Of a stretch of DNA of 64,000 nucleotides, positions 10,281 through 21,117 are shown piece after piece. The notes under the pieces are model-generated. The model worked only from the letters and a program-made list of their open reading frames with translations, did no database searches and was not told where the DNA came from. Source of the stretch: Ostrinia nubilalis (Eukaryota > Arthropoda > Insecta > Lepidoptera > Crambidae); assembly GCF_963855985.1 (NCBI RefSeq), contig NC_087093.1:5215501-5279500 (forward strand). The letters are read 5' to 3'. Within the stretch, counting starts at the first letter, position 1; each line of letters starts with the position of its first letter. Made by a program: the position numbers and the translations under genes.

Positions 10281-12416
10281 CTACGAGTAAATGTTACTAG
10301 CCTTGTTTAGCTGGTTCTGGATTTGGTGGTGCTCGCCTCTTCTTTCTCCCGGCCGCCTCCTGGTCTGGTTCTCAGCTCGGGTCGGCTCCTCTCCAGGGCC
10401 GGACTCGCGCCAGTCCAGGTCTTGTGGGTGGTCGACGGTGTCGACATCGAGGATTTCGGTCCAGTCTGTGGACCGGTTTGATGATCTGGGTAGTGGTCTA
10501 CTCGGGGTTGAAGACACTGCGCTCCAGTGTTTGCGTGCGTTGTTAACTTGGCAAGTTTTGCAGTTCTTGACGTACGTTGACACATCTCTGTACATACCGG
10601 GCCAATAATATCTCTGTGATATTTTGTTCAGTGTTTTTGCTGTTCCTAGATGGCCTGCGGTTGGTGTATCGTGGTTTTCTTTGAGAATCTGGTCTTTTTC
10701 ATTATTGTTTATGCATAATTTCCAGTTTGGTGATGCTTCTGTTCTTGGTCCGTATGCGTGATTTGTTATTTTCCTGTATAAACTATTATTTGACATGTTA
10801 TAATCTTTGTTTCCGTTTTTCTGTAGTTCTTGAATTTTCTTTTGGATCCAGTCTTCTTTTGTTTCTTGTTTTAAGCGTGTTACGTGTTTATTTATTACTT
10901 CTTGATTTTTAGGGTTCCGTGAATAGTATATTTTCTTGATTGGTTTTTCGTGTGCGAGTTTAATCTTGTGTATTTTCTTGCTTGTCGGTATTTCAGCCAT
11001 TTCGTATGTAGGTACGATGTTGACTTCTGTAGTTTTTCTTGACTTTGTTCCCACTTGTTCCCCTTGCTTGGTACTATCTTTAGGCCATTCTATTTTGGCT
11101 CCTATTCTATTCAATATGTCCATGCCGATCAGTATATTCGTGATTTGTGGATGATATAACACTTGGTGGTTAATTGTTTTTCCCTTTATATTTATTTGCA
11201 AGTCTAGTGCTTCTTTAATTCGAGTTGTGTGCCCATCTGTCATGCTAGCTGTTATGCTTACTGTTTTCGGTTTCAGGTTTCTTTTCACGAATTTATTGTA
11301 CACTTGGTCGTTGATATATGATCTTGTGGCGCCGGTGTCTACGAGTGCTTGATATTTTTCGCCTAGTATCGATACATCTACGAATGGACGGTTATCTTTG
11401 AGGTGCGGACTTGTGTTTATTGTCATGGACTGTGTGTACTCATTTGTTTTCTTACAACACTGTTTACTCATTTTGCCGATCCTGCCACAACCGTTACAGA
11501 ATAGTATTTTCTTACTTCTGCAATCTTTCATGGAGTGCCCGTGTTTTCCACAGCTCCAGCAGCAAGTATTTGTGTTGTAATTGTGTATGTATGATGCCGT
11601 CTCCTTGTGTTCTTGATTAAAATTTGTGCTTGTTTCGTGGTGGTCATTTCGTGGTTCTCTTTGTATGAAGCTAGTTTGACGGTCTGCTGTGACATTTTCA
11701 TAGTCGTTTGTCAGTTGTATTAACTTGCTTATCGAGTCGACTTCTGTTTTCTTGATATAAAACTTGTATTTTGTGTTCATGTTTTCGTAGGTTCTATTTA
11801 GTTCTTCTTCTTTTGACATTTTTGCATATCTGCGCATGAGTGTTTGTATTTCAATCAGGTAGTCTGTGAATTTTTGGCGGTAATGTTGCCTATAATTCAC
11901 AATTTTAGCTAACAGGTCACTGTCACGGCTCACAAATGTCAACTTGAAGAGTTCTATGAATTCGTTCCATGTAGTGAACGAGTTTTTATTATTTCTATAC
12001 CACAGTACAGCTTTACCTTTCAGGAATCTGGGGAGCACTTTGAGCACTTTATCTGGCTTGACCTCGCCCGACGATATTAGTTCGTCCAGTTGCTCTAAAA
12101 ACTCCACTGGGTCGTTGCATGTGTCAAAACTTATGTTCCATCTTGCCGTTATGCTTTCAGTCTGATCTATGGTGTACGACATGTTTGATTCTTGGTGCAT
12201 CTCTGTGTCTTCGAAATCGGTTTCTGACTCACTGTCTTCGGCAGATTTACTGGCGGACTGGATTGGTTGACGGGATTGCTTGGTTCTGAGTACTTCTGTG
12301 AGGTTCTGTCTCAGTTCTTGTACGGTTCTGTTCTCCGTTTTTATGTTTCTTCTTTTGCACTCGTTCTCAAGTTCTGTCTTCTTGAGTTTGTATATCCAAG
12401 ATGTCGGTTCTGACAT
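10281..12416 (-). CDS. Gag-protease-integrase-zinc-finger fusion frame of the LTR element (RT deleted)
   Basis: 711 codons from an ATG at 12416. Residues 1-280 are Gag-like and contain FLKGKAVLWYRNN, typical of a retrotransposon capsid. A CX2CX4HX4C knuckle sits at Cys286-Cys289-His294-Cys299. A second one at 307-320 has Lys315 where His is expected. An aspartic protease follows (DTGA at 360-363, ILIGMDIL near 428-435). Around 490-518 the residues resemble the approach to an RT domain. Then the frame jumps straight to the region before integrase and its zinc-binding HHCC set (His582, His589, Cys619, Cys622, with YYWPGMYRD between). The catalytic RT, RNase H and integrase D,D,E segments are absent. 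The last 80 residues are Arg/Pro/Glu-rich and unassigned. The frame stays open through the deletions. The product could assemble particles and process itself, but could not copy or integrate nucleic acid alone. Confidence 0.9.
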   Translation of the reverse strand: MSEPTSWIYKLKKTELENECKRRNIKTENRTVQELRQNLTEVLRTKQSRQPIQSASKSAEDSESETDFEDTEMHQESNMSYTIDQTESITARWNISFDTCNDPVEFLEQLDELISSGEVKPDKVLKVLPRFLKGKAVLWYRNNKNSFTTWNEFIELFKLTFVSRDSDLLAKIVNYRQHYRQKFTDYLIEIQTLMRRYAKMSKEEELNRTYENMNTKYKFYIKKTEVDSISKLIQLTNDYENVTADRQTSFIQREPRNDHHETSTNFNQEHKETASYIHNYNTNTCCWSCGKHGHSMKDCRSKKILFCNGCGRIGKMSKQCCKKTNEYTQSMTINTSPHLKDNRPFVDVSILGEKYQALVDTGATRSYINDQVYNKFVKRNLKPKTVSITASMTDGHTTRIKEALDLQINIKGKTINHQVLYHPQITNILIGMDILNRIGAKIEWPKDSTKQGEQVGTKSRKTTEVNIVPTYEMAEIPTSKKIHKIKLAHEKPIKKIYYSRNPKNQEVINKHVTRLKQETKEDWIQKKIQELQKNGNKDYNMSNNSLYRKITNHAYGPRTEASPNWKLCINNNEKDQILKENHDTPTAGHLGTAKTLNKISQRYYWPGMYRDVSTYVKNCKTCQVNNARKHWSAVSSTPSRPLPRSSNRSTDWTEILDVDTVDHPQDLDWRESGPGEEPTRAENQTRRRPGERRGEHHQIQNQLNKASNIYS

Positions 12417-12525
12417 GTGTGATTATCAATTTGGTGCCAAGTTTTGCTTTCCTTTTGGTCTTTCGCTTGTGTCTAGCGATCTGGTGTTCCCTGTAGGTTC
12501 CGTGGGTTATTTAGTTGGGCGCCAT
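12417..12525 (-). other. Leader between 5' LTR and Gag start
   Basis: About 109 bp holding the primer site and presumably RNA packaging signals. No upstream ATG frame of note was seen. Confidence 0.6.
12514..12524 (-). other. Primer binding site, tRNA-Lys type
   Basis: The minus strand reads tggcgcccaac, one base after the 5' LTR. This matches the start of the primer site used by elements primed with tRNA-Lys; beyond these 11 bases the match fades. Its position confirms the minus orientation of the element. Confidence 0.8.
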
Positions 12526-13393
12526 TGCAACGGGGCGTCTTAGCTAGCTCAGTCTGACACCCCGCTGTTTAGTACTAAGTCCCAGTTCGCCTTCTGCGAT
12601 GAGGGATGTGTACCTATCCAGGATGCCTACAGGGATATTTGACCAAGGAAACGCACAATCAATAACACAATGGCACTTATAATTCAGGTTCCACAATAGT
12701 TTACTTATTCTAGTTTCACTGACTCTAAATTACTATTATTTAAATAATGAGCAAGTTATTCCACAATTGCAAATCTACTAATGACAAGAGGGATAGCGAC
12801 GCGCCCGGTTCGCGTCCCGAGACTAGTTTACGTATCCGCGAGAGGGGCGGCGCCCTGTGCGAGGTTTAGCGAGTATTAGTTTGGATACTTATAAACTAGG
12901 GGGGTAGGACGGTTCGCTCCCAAATCGGTAACCGAGGTCAACGAAGTGGGGATTCGTGCACCGAAGGTAAAAGGCTTGGGACCTACGTGGCGAGTGGGGA
13001 GGAATTACAGGAAGGGTGGCAGCGGGATTGCTACCGCAGGTCGGGATTGAGTAAAGCATGCACTCGGTAGGGATTTGGATGTGAATACAGGCAGCGATGG
13101 TTCGCTCGTGTCGCGGAAACCGCGCGAGCAGAAAGTCCTATCGAGCCAGGTTAGTGGGAACAGTGAGGGTAGCTATTCGCTAGGGACTCTTGCGCAATTA
13201 GCCGTGGGAAAGTTAGACGCGCGCGCGATCGTCTGGCTGTTGCGATGGCTCCCGAGCGAATGCTAGGCGCCCGCGGTCGCCGCCGTCTCTTATATTAGCT
13301 CGGTCCGTGCGGCGTGCGGCCGCGCAGCCGTAGGGTTGTCAAAATCTCCGCGGTCGGTGCTAGGGCTGTCGATGCGTCGCAGGGCGCGTCACA
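12526..13393 (-). repeat. 5' LTR (minus orientation)
   Basis: 868 bp, identical by eye to the other LTR. Read on the minus strand it begins tgtgacgcgc and ends ccgttgca. It is GC-rich compared with the flanks. The small frame inside (13075-13266) has an exact twin in the other LTR and is not a gene. The promoter for the element should lie here, but no TATA or initiator could be assigned with confidence. Confidence 0.92.
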
Positions 13394-13397
13394 AGCC

Positions 13398-13650
13398 TAC
13401 AAATTGGTACTCTGATATAACACGATATTCTAATAATTGAGTCTGTTTTCGAAATGGGAACATTTATTATACTAATATAACGAGTTACTGAGATTTGACT
13501 TAATCTACATTTAGACAGTGTAACAAAAATAAGGTTTAATTTTACTGTACACGCGTCGTGTGGGGGCGTCGAGGGCCCAAAAGATAAGGAAACATGTAAA
13601 GTGCCCCTTAAGAGCCCTAATAGCCACTACCCCTTTTTTATTTTTGAAAA
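13398..13650. other. Flank of LTR element, nothing recognised
   Basis: Sequence right of the LTR target duplication; no gene or repeat end was supported. Confidence 0.4.
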
Positions 13651-13810
13651 TTCAAATTCAAATTCAAAACGTTTATTTGCCAAAAACACAGTAATACAGG
13701 TTGACGTTCATAAGTTTTTTTTTAAGTGACAGGAGGCAAACGAGCAAACGGATCACCTGATGGTAAGTGATTACCGTCGCCCATAGACACCCGCAGTCTC
13801 AAGTGCCAAA
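13650..13810 (-). repeat. Two retroposon tails
   Basis: 13653-13680 is an attcaaattcaaattcaaa run followed by acgtttatttgcc, a LINE tail read on the minus strand. 13725-13805 contains gcaaacgagcaaacggatca and acctgatggtaagtgattac. This common lepidopteran retroposon end recurs at 29108-29260, where a poly(T) precedes it. Confidence 0.6.
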
Positions 13811-13850
13811 ATACTGGTTAAAATTGAAAAAACAAATTGATTAAAAAATT

Positions 13851-13878
13851 GATTTGATTTGATTTGATTTGATTTGAT
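13851..13878. repeat. (GATTT)n microsatellite
   Basis: About 5.6 uninterrupted units of gattt. Confidence 0.85.
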
Positions 13879-13880
13879 CT

Positions 13881-14480
13881 ATGCGAAACCGATTGCTTAC
13901 AATGAGAATGAATACCTATACAGTAAGAAGCTTGACTAAAAATATTTTCACCAAAAAATCAACTGCCTTGCATAAGACATGAAAGTTTCTTCAATTAGTA
14001 ATATTGTCATTCTGGTCTTACTAAAAGCAAATCAAAAGATAAAAAGATTCTGGATACTTTTAAATTAGCTGGCTTAGTTAGCCCTCAGAAATGATATCAA
14101 ACACATTTTGTATTATTATGTCTGTTAACATATAAAGTATAACGCACGCAGTGCAATAAGAATTTGAATTTGTATTTTATATGTAGCACCAAATTATAAC
14201 AGAAATGTTATTATAGCAAGCGCGGCATGTTTTCGAGTAACTACATTAATTACATCCTACTCGGCAGGGAGTGCCGCAAATTTGTTCATCTCTAGTGTTG
14301 TCTTACGTTGGAGGAATTGCAAACGAGTCTTAATATCATTAAAACACACTTTCCTTTGACGCCGGTAAATTGGACAGAATCCTTTAAATCCATACTTACA
14401 AACTAATGTTATAAATCCGAAAGTATGTCTTGCTGTCCGATTTAAATGAAATTTGGTAAAGATACATCGCAGATATCAAC
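13881..14480. other. No feature recognised
   Basis: AT-rich sequence with no supported gene or repeat end. Confidence 0.45.
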
Positions 14481-14488
14481 GTTTAAGG

Positions 14489-14740
14489 CAGTGGTTCTGA
14501 ACCGGTGGTCCGCGGACCACTGGTAGTCCCTGGAGGCATTCCAAGTGGTCCGCGAAGACATCGTAATAAACAAGTGACGTGACTTGATGAGTCGAATCAA
14601 CACAACGCAAACGGCGCACAGTGGGCGAGAAATCGACCCTTCTTTCATAGGATTTTGAAAAAAATAAATAATATGTGGTCCCTGACAAGACAGAAATTTG
14701 GTAAAATGGTCCCTCGTGACTTAAAGGTTAAGAACCACTG
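14489..14740. mobile_element. Nonautonomous hAT element, 252 bp
   Basis: Inverted ends cagtggttctgaacc and ggttaagaaccactg are flanked by a perfect 8-bp duplication gtttaagg (14481-14488 and 14741-14748). The ends and the 8-bp duplication are hallmarks of hAT MITEs. The small frames crossing it are not genes. Confidence 0.9.
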
Positions 14741-14748
14741 GTTTAAGG

Positions 14749-15379
14749 GGTTGAAAAGGATGTTAGATGTTTTTATGTGGAATCAATTACCGCTCAAACA
14801 CGTTAAAATTTGGTATAGAGATTGTGACTCAGAGAAAAAAATAGGCTAGTTTTTATCACGGTTTTCAAAAGGGGTACACGCGCCCGATACTTTGTCTTTC
14901 TGAAAGCCGCCGACAATTACCTAACCAATAATTCCACGTTACAACTTCTTCAAAAGAACACTTCATAGCACTTACACCTGAATAGTTTTCAATCGACTGT
15001 AAACTTATGTTCCTTAGCTGGTTTGAATCAATAAGTATTCAATTGATTTGACAAAATAGACGTCAAGAGCACATTCAGGAACAAAATCTTTGAGGGGATC
15101 AAGTTTTGACAGCTCATACAAAGTTAATAATAAAAAAATAAGGTATTAGAAGGATTGCGGTGCAAAGTCGTGAGACTTGCAGAGTCTGAAAAAAAGAATT
15201 AAAGAATCTAGACTATTTTTAGTAATACAAACTAACCTCTCAATGTTACCAGGACTCGGTTCATCGTCATGTCTAGAGAGTCTAAAAATGTATTACAACA
15301 CCTTTCATACAAATTGACGAGGTAACATTAGATACCTACTATGTCGAGCTACGTCGTGATATTATGCCGGACGACACGT
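14749..15379. other. No feature recognised
   Basis: Nothing supportable was seen besides short AT-rich runs. Confidence 0.45.
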
Positions 15380-15420
15380 GTGATGGGTTGTTTGTCCCCT
15401 ATTAAATAACTTTCAAAAGT

Positions 15421-15482
15421 CTGTCAAACTCCATACAAAAATCACCGGTTACGGTTAAAATAAGGTGGTGCAACTCAGCCTT
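15421..15482. repeat. Half of a MITE (ggtggtgcaac end)
   Basis: Contains ccatacaaaaatcaccggtt and ataaggtggtgcaactcagc, matching one arm of the element at 29649-29758. The other arm is missing; the jockey 3' fragment follows immediately. Confidence 0.5.
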
Positions 15483-15618
15483 AAACTCGAAGCTTACACT
15501 CGAGCTCATCGGCACGCGCACCGACGATCGCTAAACGGCTAGAGTACCTTCTGTACTCGCCACTCTGCTCGGTGAGGCTGGAAAAGCTCCTAAAACTACC
15601 AGCGAGCGTCCCTTAAAA
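15483..15618 (+). mobile_element. Jockey LINE, extremely 5'-truncated 3' end
   Basis: About 135 bp matching, in opposite orientation, the last bases of the full-length jockey LINE at 55.8 kb (cggctagagtaccttctgta, ggctggaaaagctcct, agcgagcgtccctt). It is followed by a short A-run. Only the 3' UTR was copied. Confidence 0.85.
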
Positions 15619-15634
15619 AAAGCCTTATTTATTA

Positions 15635-15737
15635 GCCCGTTTTCACCATCAATCCCTAATTTTTAAGTAAATTTTAAGTAACAGGATTTTTGTTTTGAGG
15701 GTCTTTTAAAAATTAGGGATTGATGGTGAAAACGGGC
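15635..15737. mobile_element. Foldback MITE, second copy
   Basis: Arms gcccgttttcaccatcaatc... and complement are shared with 7325-7424; the centre is different. A possible duplication atta lies on both sides. Confidence 0.75.
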
Positions 15738-15739
15738 AT

Positions 15740-16640
15740 TAAACTCTTTTTATTGATAGCTGAATCTTATTTAGGTAAAATTTCAAAATCATAGAATTAA
15801 CGGGTAAATCTCACAAGGTTAAAGTAACATTATTGATACCCTTTCAATGTTGGCCTCAGAAAGCTTTGACACACATTTCAAAGTGCCTCTACTCGAATTT
15901 TCATGTAAAAATAAACCGTAAAATGAAAAAGTGGTTTGTGGCCCGCAAAATATCTTTGAGAATTGGTATCAATTGACATCTCAAATTACCTTTCGGTGGA
16001 ATTTCAACGAAATACGTATAGATTTTATGTCCTTCATTTCCGAGGGTTGTCACGTAACGTTCACGACCCTCTTGAATTGCTTAATTGGATTGAATAACAT
16101 CTTCGTTTTTATCGAAGCGAAATATCCGCTCGTAATATAAAAAGCAAGGATGGCTATTATGTCTGTAAGGAACCTTAACGTAAACTTTATCACAAATCAC
16201 TATTCTTACCGTTATACACTTATGGGCAGAGAAATAGTATGTAATTTTTAGATACTGTTTTAACGAATTTAACATTAGTAACATCGATAAACTTGCATAA
16301 TTTACAACTTCAGTTCAAATTGGACTCTTTAAAGAACGGTCTTTAAACTAATAAGTATTAAACCATTTTCCGAATTGTCACGGAAGCTGTCTCACGTTAC
16401 GAATACATGAATAATAAACAATATTAAACTTTCTAATAATATCGCCTTCCTTCTAATGCACTAGTTTCAAAATAGATTCACAAATCTGACACCTCCTGAA
16501 GCGCCCTATACACGAATATTGATAGTGAAACGTTTAAGTACATTGGGGTAAAATGTAATCTGTAAGACTTTTTATCCGATATCCCACGATATAGTTTTCC
16601 GGGAGTTTTTGTTTGTGACTTGACCTTTTTGTTGTAACAC
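15740..16640. other. No feature recognised
   Basis: Short frames occur (for example 15931-16140), but nothing in their sequence suggests a real protein. Confidence 0.45.
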
Positions 16641-16642
16641 TA

Positions 16643-16890
16643 TACAGGGTGCTAGGTAAATGGGTATATGAGCCGACACTAGCCCATGTTAACATGGGCA
16701 TATAAATGGTATGGTGAAGTCAGAAATTTGATATCATCATTTTAATTTTTTTAATTTCCATACAAAATATTTTTTATAAAATCCGATTTGTATGAAAAAT
16801 AAAATAATTAAAATGAAGATATCAATTTTCTGACTTCACCATACCATTTATATGACCATGCTCATATACCCATATACCTAACACCCTGTA
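16643..16890. mobile_element. Foldback MITE with TA flanks
   Basis: About 95-bp imperfect arms pair: tgggtatatgagc and ggtatggtgaagtcagaaa on the left against their complements on the right. The ends are tacagggtg and caccctgta. TA on both sides fits a Tc1/mariner-type duplication, though this is only suggestive. Confidence 0.75.
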
Positions 16891-16983
16891 TAGGTAAGTA
16901 CCTATGAAAACAAGATGAAATAAAATTACAAATATCAAAAAGACACCACGCGAGCAAAGTCACAGGAAGATTGTGGTAGCTAA

Positions 16984-17330
16984 GAGTTGCCGCACACTGG
17001 CCACCGGCCACAACCGCAAGACGCCGCCACCGGCGTATTTCCTGTAGTTTTATACACTCGCCACTATTGATGCCGGTGGCCGCCACACGCTACAAAACGC
17101 CGCGCTCGCTTTTTGTGGCCTTCTCCGGCCACAAAAGAACGCTGCTACATGCCGCTCGCTCTCATACCTCAGTAAACCTGCATGGGTGTAAAAGAAGCGG
17201 CCACCGTCCACAAGTGGCGACCACCGGCCACAAGTGACTGTCGTGCGCTTTAGCTACATTATTTGTAGCCGCTTCTAGCTTCTTGTGGCGGCGTTTGTGG
17301 CTGTGGCTTGAAGCCCGTGTGCGCCGACCC
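16984..17330. mobile_element. GC-rich MITE, PIF/Harbinger-like
   Basis: Imperfect inverted ends (gagttgccgcacac and gtgtgcgccgaccc) are flanked by taa on each side (16981-16983, 17331-17333). A 3-bp TWA duplication is typical for PIF/Harbinger. The interior is rich in ggccaccggccac motifs and stands out from the AT-rich flanks. The frame at 16862-17086 is a by-product. Confidence 0.75.
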
Positions 17331-17333
17331 TAA

Positions 17334-18146
17334 AGGCTTAAAATATCCACTTTTTTTCCCAGTCCACTGAGGTGTACTGGATGGCAGGGATTATTTTCAA
17401 CTTCAAATTTTAATAATCATGTGTCTACGTCTATTTTTAACTCTGTATCAGGTTGTTTTATGAAAAATACACCCGTATTTAAAAGCTCAATGGATTTAAA
17501 AATACGTTGTGACCTCTTTTGCTACGGCAAAGGGTAGGTATATCTAAGTTGGAGTACATTTCTATTTAAATGTGATTAAAAGCTGTATTTGAACTGAAAT
17601 TTGTTGTCGGTGTAATAAAGGAGAACTTTGTGGCGAAGTTATTTGATGTGAATAGTTAATTTGTATCCATTTAACAATGTTGGCTAATTATAGGCTGTCT
17701 GTTATTATAAAAGACTATTGTAGTCTCGATGGGCATTTTTAAGGAGTCTGCTGTTCTTCTTATCTCAAGAGACTTGTTATTGAAACATTTTCTTCAATTC
17801 ATGGAAATGGGTGAAGAAAATAACAATTTTACCTAATTATCACAGTGTTACCTTATTCGTAAATATCTCAAAAAGTGTAAATAGGTATTTTTGGATATTT
17901 ACATCCTTGACTTGAAATGAAGAGCTCATTTATTTGTTCAAAGGTAGCTTAATATCATTTCTAGATTAGATGAAGATCCAAATGAAAGTTATTTTATATT
18001 CAAACGCATCATTTCCGTATTTATGATTTTAAGCTATGATATTAAACTATTAACATTTTCCTTACAAAATGCTTAGAGAACTTTATACGATACTTTTATA
18101 CGATTTAAAACTTTTATACGATAAAAAGTCAAGTCAACAGTGATCG
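17334..18146. other. No feature recognised
   Basis: AT-rich, unique-looking sequence. Confidence 0.45.
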
Positions 18147-18271
18147 ACGCCCGTATTCACAAACATTACTCTGAGATCTCACAATGCGCGGGGATGCACA
18201 GAGCTCTATTCAACGCTGTGCGTTCGATTTGCTGCTTCACTTAAGCAAGCATCGTTTGTGAATACGGGCGT
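18147..18271. mobile_element. Short MITE, acgcccgtattcac family
   Basis: Same ends as 6267-6414, but shorter by about 20 bp in the left half. The right half (agctctattcaacgctgtgc onward) is nearly identical. Confidence 0.75.
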
Positions 18272-18279
18272 GAGATCAT

Positions 18280-18422
18280 TGCATTGAAGCACGGCTGCAT
18301 TCAGTACACCAAGAGCAATGTAAACGTTGTATCTTAACGTAAGTACATGCATACATCTACAGGTGAGAGACCCCAACTCTACGGTAATGTTAGCACAGTA
18401 TAACCGTATTACCACCTTCCAG
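18280..18422. repeat. Dispersed repeat, copy A
   Basis: Shares cacggctgcattcagta, caagagcaatgtaaacgttg and tataaccgtattaccacctt with 23315-23458. Its class is unknown and it is noncoding. Confidence 0.6.
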
Positions 18423-18659
18423 TAGGTACCTACCTACACGACTTGAATAACAAATAGCCATAACATACTTAATATGCAAATAAATAATAATTTGCATTGT
18501 GTCAAAGTCAAAGCTTTTATTCAGTACTTAGGCCCGGTTCCCATTAAGGTGGAGCGGAGCGGAGAGAGAAATGTTTTGAATAACCAACCAGATTTCATTG
18601 TTCCCACATCTCTATATCTTCTCCGCTTTCATATTATATCGATGATTTTTTTGCCCCAC

Positions 18660-21117
18660 TATCCCGGGCCACGGTAGCGGTCACGGTAACGGTGGGGCGA
18701 GAGGTGCTAAGAATCACCGGGTACCGACAGGCTACCAACCCCGACGACCTCTGGCCCTGGCAACATTTAACACTCGCACGCTGCGGACTGACGTGAGGCT
18801 CGCCGAACTCGAGGAAGAACTGAGCAGGTTGCGATGGGATATCGTAGGATTATGCGAAGTACGAAGAGAGGGGGAGGACACCATAATCCTGAAATCCGGA
18901 AACCTGTTCTATTTCCGGGAGGGCGACCAACAGTCCCAGGTGGTGTCGGGTTTATCGTCCACAAGTCCCTTGTCAACAACGTGGTCCAGATCGAGAGTAT
19001 TTCGGCGAGGGTAGCGTACCTTATACTCAGAATTACCAAACGGTATTCGCTGAAGGTCATACAGGTATACGCACCGACCACGGAACACCCCGACGACGAA
19101 GTGGAGACTATATGTATATGAGGATATTTCCAGAGCCATACATAGCTCCCGGTCCCATTTTACCGTTGTGAAGCTCGAGAGGCGTCGACTGATGAAGTCT
19201 ACGCTCCGCCCAGCGCCCACCCATCTCCAAAACCCCGAAAGCTTTCAGCTCGAGTTGCAAAATCGTTTCGAATGCCTGGGAGACTGCGAAATTGTGGACG
19301 AATACAATGACAGGTTCGTGGTAATTGTCCAAACGACTGGGTCTAAGTTCTTTAAAACCCGTCGTTCAAAAGAAACCAAAAAGATATCTGACCTCACCAA
19401 TAAACTTATAGAAGAGAGACGAAACTTGGTTCTGCAGTCTTCTGAAGATGCTGCTCAGTATCGGCGTCTTAACAGACAGATCTCCAAGTCTTTGACTCGC
19501 GACCTACGCCAATTTAATACAGATCGTATTAAAGAGGCGATTGAGCGTAACAAAGGCTCTAAAGTGTTCGCAAGGGATCTGTCTCTTGGCCAAAGTCAAC
19601 AGACCAAGCTGAAGACCGAGGATGGCAGAGACATCTCGTCGGGGCCTGAGTTATTGGAAGAAGTTGAGAAGTTCTATGGACAATTATACACGAGTGTACT
19701 TCCCAAATCTAGCTGAAGACCCAAAAGCTAGATTGACCCGACCACTACACCGAAGATATCCCGGACGTCAGTCTATACGAGATTAGAATGGCTCTCAAAC
19801 TGCTGAAAAACAACAAGGCACCGGGTGATGATGGAATCACGGCTGAGCTTCTGAAAGCAGGCGGAACGCCGGTACTAAAGGCTCTTCAGAGGCTGTTCGA
19901 TTCCGTCATACTTGAGGGGAAAACGCCTACGGCATGGCACAAAAGTGTGGTGAAACTTTTCTTCAAAAAAGGCGACAAAACCTTGTTGAAAAATTTATAG
20001 ACCCATCTCACTTCTGAGCCATGTCTATAAGCTGTTTTCGAGAGTCATCATGAATCGTCTAGCACGCAGGCTCGACGACTTCCAGCCTCCCGAAAAAGCC
20101 TTCGACTGACCTGGGCAGTGCTACAGTCTCTCCAACGGTGCCAAATTGACTATAGATACATCGAAGTGCTGAAGGGCTTGTACGAAAACGCCGTCGGTCC
20201 GCCTCCAGGATCAGAACTCGAAACTTATCCAGTTGCAGCGAGGAGTGAGACAGGGAGATGTCATATCTCCGAAACTGTTCACCACCGCCCTGGAAGATGT
20301 TTTCAAGCTTCTGGACTGGAGCGGATTCGGCATAAATATCAACGGCGAGTATATCACCCACCTTCGTTTCGCGGACGATATCGTAGTCATAGCTGAGACC
20401 GCGGAGGATGGCCTCAGTAGAGCCTCTCAACAAGTGGGTCATAAAATGAACATGGACATGACAAAAATCATGTCAAATGCCCGTGTTGTACCCACTCCTC
20501 TGAAGGTTGGAGACACTACACTCGAAGTTGTTGACAATTATGTATACCTGGGACAAACAGTCCAGTTAGGTAGGGCCAACTTCGAGAAAGAGGTCAATCG
20601 TCGAATCCAACTCGGCTGGGCAGCGTTCGGGAAGCTTCGCGAAATTCTCTCGTCCGAAACACCGCAGTGTCTCAAGTCAAAAGTATTTGACCAATGTGTG
20701 CTGCCACTAGTTGCCAGTGATGGTATACGGATCTGAGACGTGGTCGCTTACTATGGGCTTCATAAGAAGGCTCAAAGTCACCCAAAGAGCGATGGAGCGA
20801 GCTATGCTCGAGTTTCCCTGCGTGATCGAATCAGAAATGAGGAGATCCGTAGGAGAACCAGAGTGACTGACATAGCCCGCAGAATCGCTAAAATGAAGTG
20901 GCAGTGTGCGGGGCACATAGCTCGAAGAGCTGATGGCCGCTGGGGCAGGAAAGTTCTGGAGTGGCGACCACGAGCCGGAAGACGTGGCGTGGGCAGGCCT
21001 CCCACTAGGTGGACCGACGATCTGATGAAGGTGGTTGTGGAAATCCTTGGGGGAGGCCTTTGTCCAGCAGTGGACGTCTTTCGGCTGAAACGAAACAACA
21101 AATAAAAATGTAAAATA
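18660..21117 (+). pseudogene. RTE LINE, dead endonuclease-reverse transcriptase
   Basis: The longest RTE copy here. The 5' part (18760-19110) gives the start of the AP-type endonuclease (LAELEEELSRLRWDIVGLCE, then GGVGFIVHKSLVNN after a one-base shift near 18940). A deletion near 19105-19165 removes most of the endonuclease core. 19168-19710 is a linker region; 19788-20000 holds the RT start (NKAPGDDGITAELLK). Another deletion near 20095 removes part of the palm. 20233-20736 carries the RT core (GVRQGDVISPKLF, FADD) and VDNYVYLGQTVQLG. A shift near 20715 leads to the C-terminal block ending near 21105. Stops at 19714 and 20000 add to the damage. It cannot encode a working enzyme. The 3' end has no clear tail or duplication. 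Confidence 0.85.

Larger units (their letters stand above)
7910..13393 (-). mobile_element. Complete Ty3/gypsy-like LTR retrotransposon, internally deleted and non-autonomous
   Basis: Two 868-bp direct repeats (7910-8777 and 12526-13393, constant offset 4616) begin TG and end CA. They are bracketed by the 4-bp duplication agcc (7906-7909 and 13394-13397). A tRNA-Lys-type primer site and a polypurine tract sit in the right places for minus-strand transcription. The 3.7-kb interior has a 109-bp leader, one 711-codon frame and about 1.5 kb of AT-rich noncoding sequence with three tandem repeat arrays. No difference was found by eye between the LTRs, so insertion is recent. Reverse transcriptase, RNase H and the integrase core are missing, so this copy must have moved using proteins of a full-length relative. 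Ty3/gypsy is inferred from Gag with CCHC knuckles, the protease and the integrase HHCC order. Confidence 0.92.

Noticed and set aside
10291..12543. Plus-strand frames opposite the Gag frame
   Set aside because: Antisense shadows of a recognised Gag-protease frame; no domain of their own.
16862..17086. 74-codon minus frame near the foldback
   Set aside because: It spans the end of one MITE and the start of another; no real gene is expected to do so.
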